Positions 5,765-5,969 of a stretch of DNA of 5,969 bases are shown one piece after another (positions within the stretch are counted from its first letter, which is position 1; each line of letters begins with the position of its first letter). The stretch is from Chlamydiota bacterium. GTDB lineage: Bacteria > Chlamydiota > Chlamydiia > Chlamydiales > Simkaniaceae. The stretch is taken from contig JAJFMG010000076.1 in the NCBI GenBank assembly GCA_021772295.1, positions 1 through 5,969 of the forward strand. The letters run 5' to 3'. The translations under genes and the position numbers were made by a program. The notes below the pieces were generated by a model that worked only from the letters and a program-made list of their open reading frames with translations, did not search any database and was not told where the DNA came from.

Positions 5765-5814
5765 ATTATTTATATTTTTTGATGTCTGTGAATGCTTATA
5801 TATGTTGAATCACA

Positions 5815-5843
5815 TTGCTTTTTTAATAAAATTGTATTATAAT
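5815..5843 (+). promoter_or_regulatory. Strong candidate sigma70-type promoter for the last gene
   Basis: TTGCTT (5815-5820) and a perfect TATAAT (5838-5843) are separated by the optimal 17 nt, in an AT-rich context. Predicted initiation is near 5850, giving a leader of about 85-90 nt before the start codon proposed at 5938. This is the best promoter match in the window. It is inferred from sequence only, and AT-rich DNA produces chance matches. Confidence 0.6.
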
Positions 5844-5853
5844 TGGTCATTGC

Positions 5854-5875
5854 TTCAACTAATCAAATTGTTGAA
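5854..5875. repeat. Dyad just downstream of the promoter (possible operator or 5' hairpin)
   Basis: TTCAAC (5854-5859) and GTTGAA (5870-5875) form a perfect 6-bp inverted repeat with a 10-nt spacer. It begins about 4 nt after the predicted transcription start, where a bound repressor would block initiation or escape. As RNA it would be a small hairpin at the very 5' end of the leader. The position is suggestive, but the arms are short. Confidence 0.35.
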
Positions 5876-5937
5876 AAAATACCCTATATTGGATGATACT
5901 CGCAATTTAGGTTCTACACGCACAAAGGAAGTTGATT

Positions 5938-5969
5938 TTGAAAGCACCCAAAGTAATTATTATAGGTTC
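5938..5969 (+). CDS. Start of a probable Rossmann-fold (FAD/NAD-binding) protein, cut by the window edge
   Basis: The frame is open from 5911 to the window end, after a TAG at 5908-5910. A good ribosome site, AAAGGAAG (5924-5931), lies 6 nt before TTG 5938. Translation from there gives MKAPKVIIIGS, with the last Ser certain because TCN always codes serine. A short basic start followed by a hydrophobic strand and Gly is the usual opening of a dinucleotide-binding beta-alpha-beta fold, as in many FAD- or NAD-dependent oxidoreductases; the rest of the GxGxxG motif would lie beyond the edge. A second in-frame TTG at 5932 is an alternative start but sits too close to the ribosome site. No ATG or GTG is available in the open stretch, so a TTG start is required if the gene is real. 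The promoter at 5815-5843 is in the right place to drive it. Only 10 full codons are visible, so the family is a suggestion. Confidence 0.5.
   Translation, partial: MKAPKVIIIG

Larger units (their letters stand above)
5441..5937. other. Long intergenic region with several inverted repeats
   Basis: About 500 bases with no convincing gene on either strand. The left part (5441-5640) is of mixed composition and holds a 27-codon ATG frame (5465-5548) without a properly spaced ribosome site. It also has a hairpin with arms AGAAAGG (5458-5464) and CCCTTCT (5469-5475) with one mismatch and no T tract, so it is a poor terminator. GTCAAT occurs twice (5495-5500 and 5511-5516). The right part (5641-5937) is very AT-rich and carries nested inverted repeats, a strong candidate promoter and a dyad, listed separately. 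I found no tRNA T-loop, and nothing I recognise as RNase P, SRP or tmRNA. Confidence 0.6.

Noticed and set aside
5892..5910. Five-codon frame ATG...TAG as an attenuator leader peptide for the last gene.
   Set aside because: There is no ribosome site before it, no run of regulatory codons and no terminator/antiterminator pair.
5441..5937. tRNA, RNase P RNA, SRP RNA or CRISPR array in the gene-free region.
   Set aside because: I found no T-loop/acceptor pairing, no conserved RNA core I recognise, and no regularly spaced direct repeats.

Overview
This AT-rich window looks like a piece of a chromosome from the phylum Chlamydiae, most likely an environmental, amoeba-type lineage. The best clue is the HU/IHF protein at 3627-3929, whose sequence matches the chlamydial HU/IHF protein (CT267/HimD type) as I remember it. 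It is followed at once by a ~500-residue unidentified protein, the same arrangement I recall for CT267-CT266 in Chlamydia. This assignment is from memory and was not checked by a search. Most genes are core metabolism and information processing, and I see no insertion sequence, phage gene, tRNA, rRNA or CRISPR array.

Layout. (1) 1-303: the 3' end of an M3-family oligoendopeptidase F gene, reading rightward. (2) 369-653: ptsH, encoding HPr, whose regulatory Ser46 position is an Asp. (3) 682-1368: rpiA on the minus strand, convergent with ptsH. (4) 1369-1501: a divergent intergenic region with a candidate sigma70-type promoter for the rightward genes. (5) 1502-3490: a likely operon of a VOC/glyoxalase-fold protein without recognisable metal ligands, a small basic unidentified protein, and tyrS, whose GTG start overlaps the preceding stop by one base. 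(6) 3491-3626: a spacer with a hairpin followed by a short T run. (7) 3627-5440: the HU/IHF gene and the large hypothetical gene, 11 nt apart and probably co-transcribed. (8) 5441-5937: about 500 bases without a convincing gene, carrying several inverted repeats and, at its right end, a strong candidate promoter with a dyad just downstream. (9) About 5938 to the window edge: the first codons of a gene that probably starts with TTG and encodes a Rossmann-type nucleotide-binding protein.

The genes are mostly housekeeping: peptide degradation, PTS phosphate relay or carbon signalling, the pentose phosphate pathway, tyrosyl-tRNA charging and nucleoid architecture. The parts most worth a second look are the HPr with Asp at the Ser46 position, the small gene coupled to tyrS, the HU-linked large hypothetical, and the structured non-coding region before the last gene. 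I found no convincing new multi-gene system.
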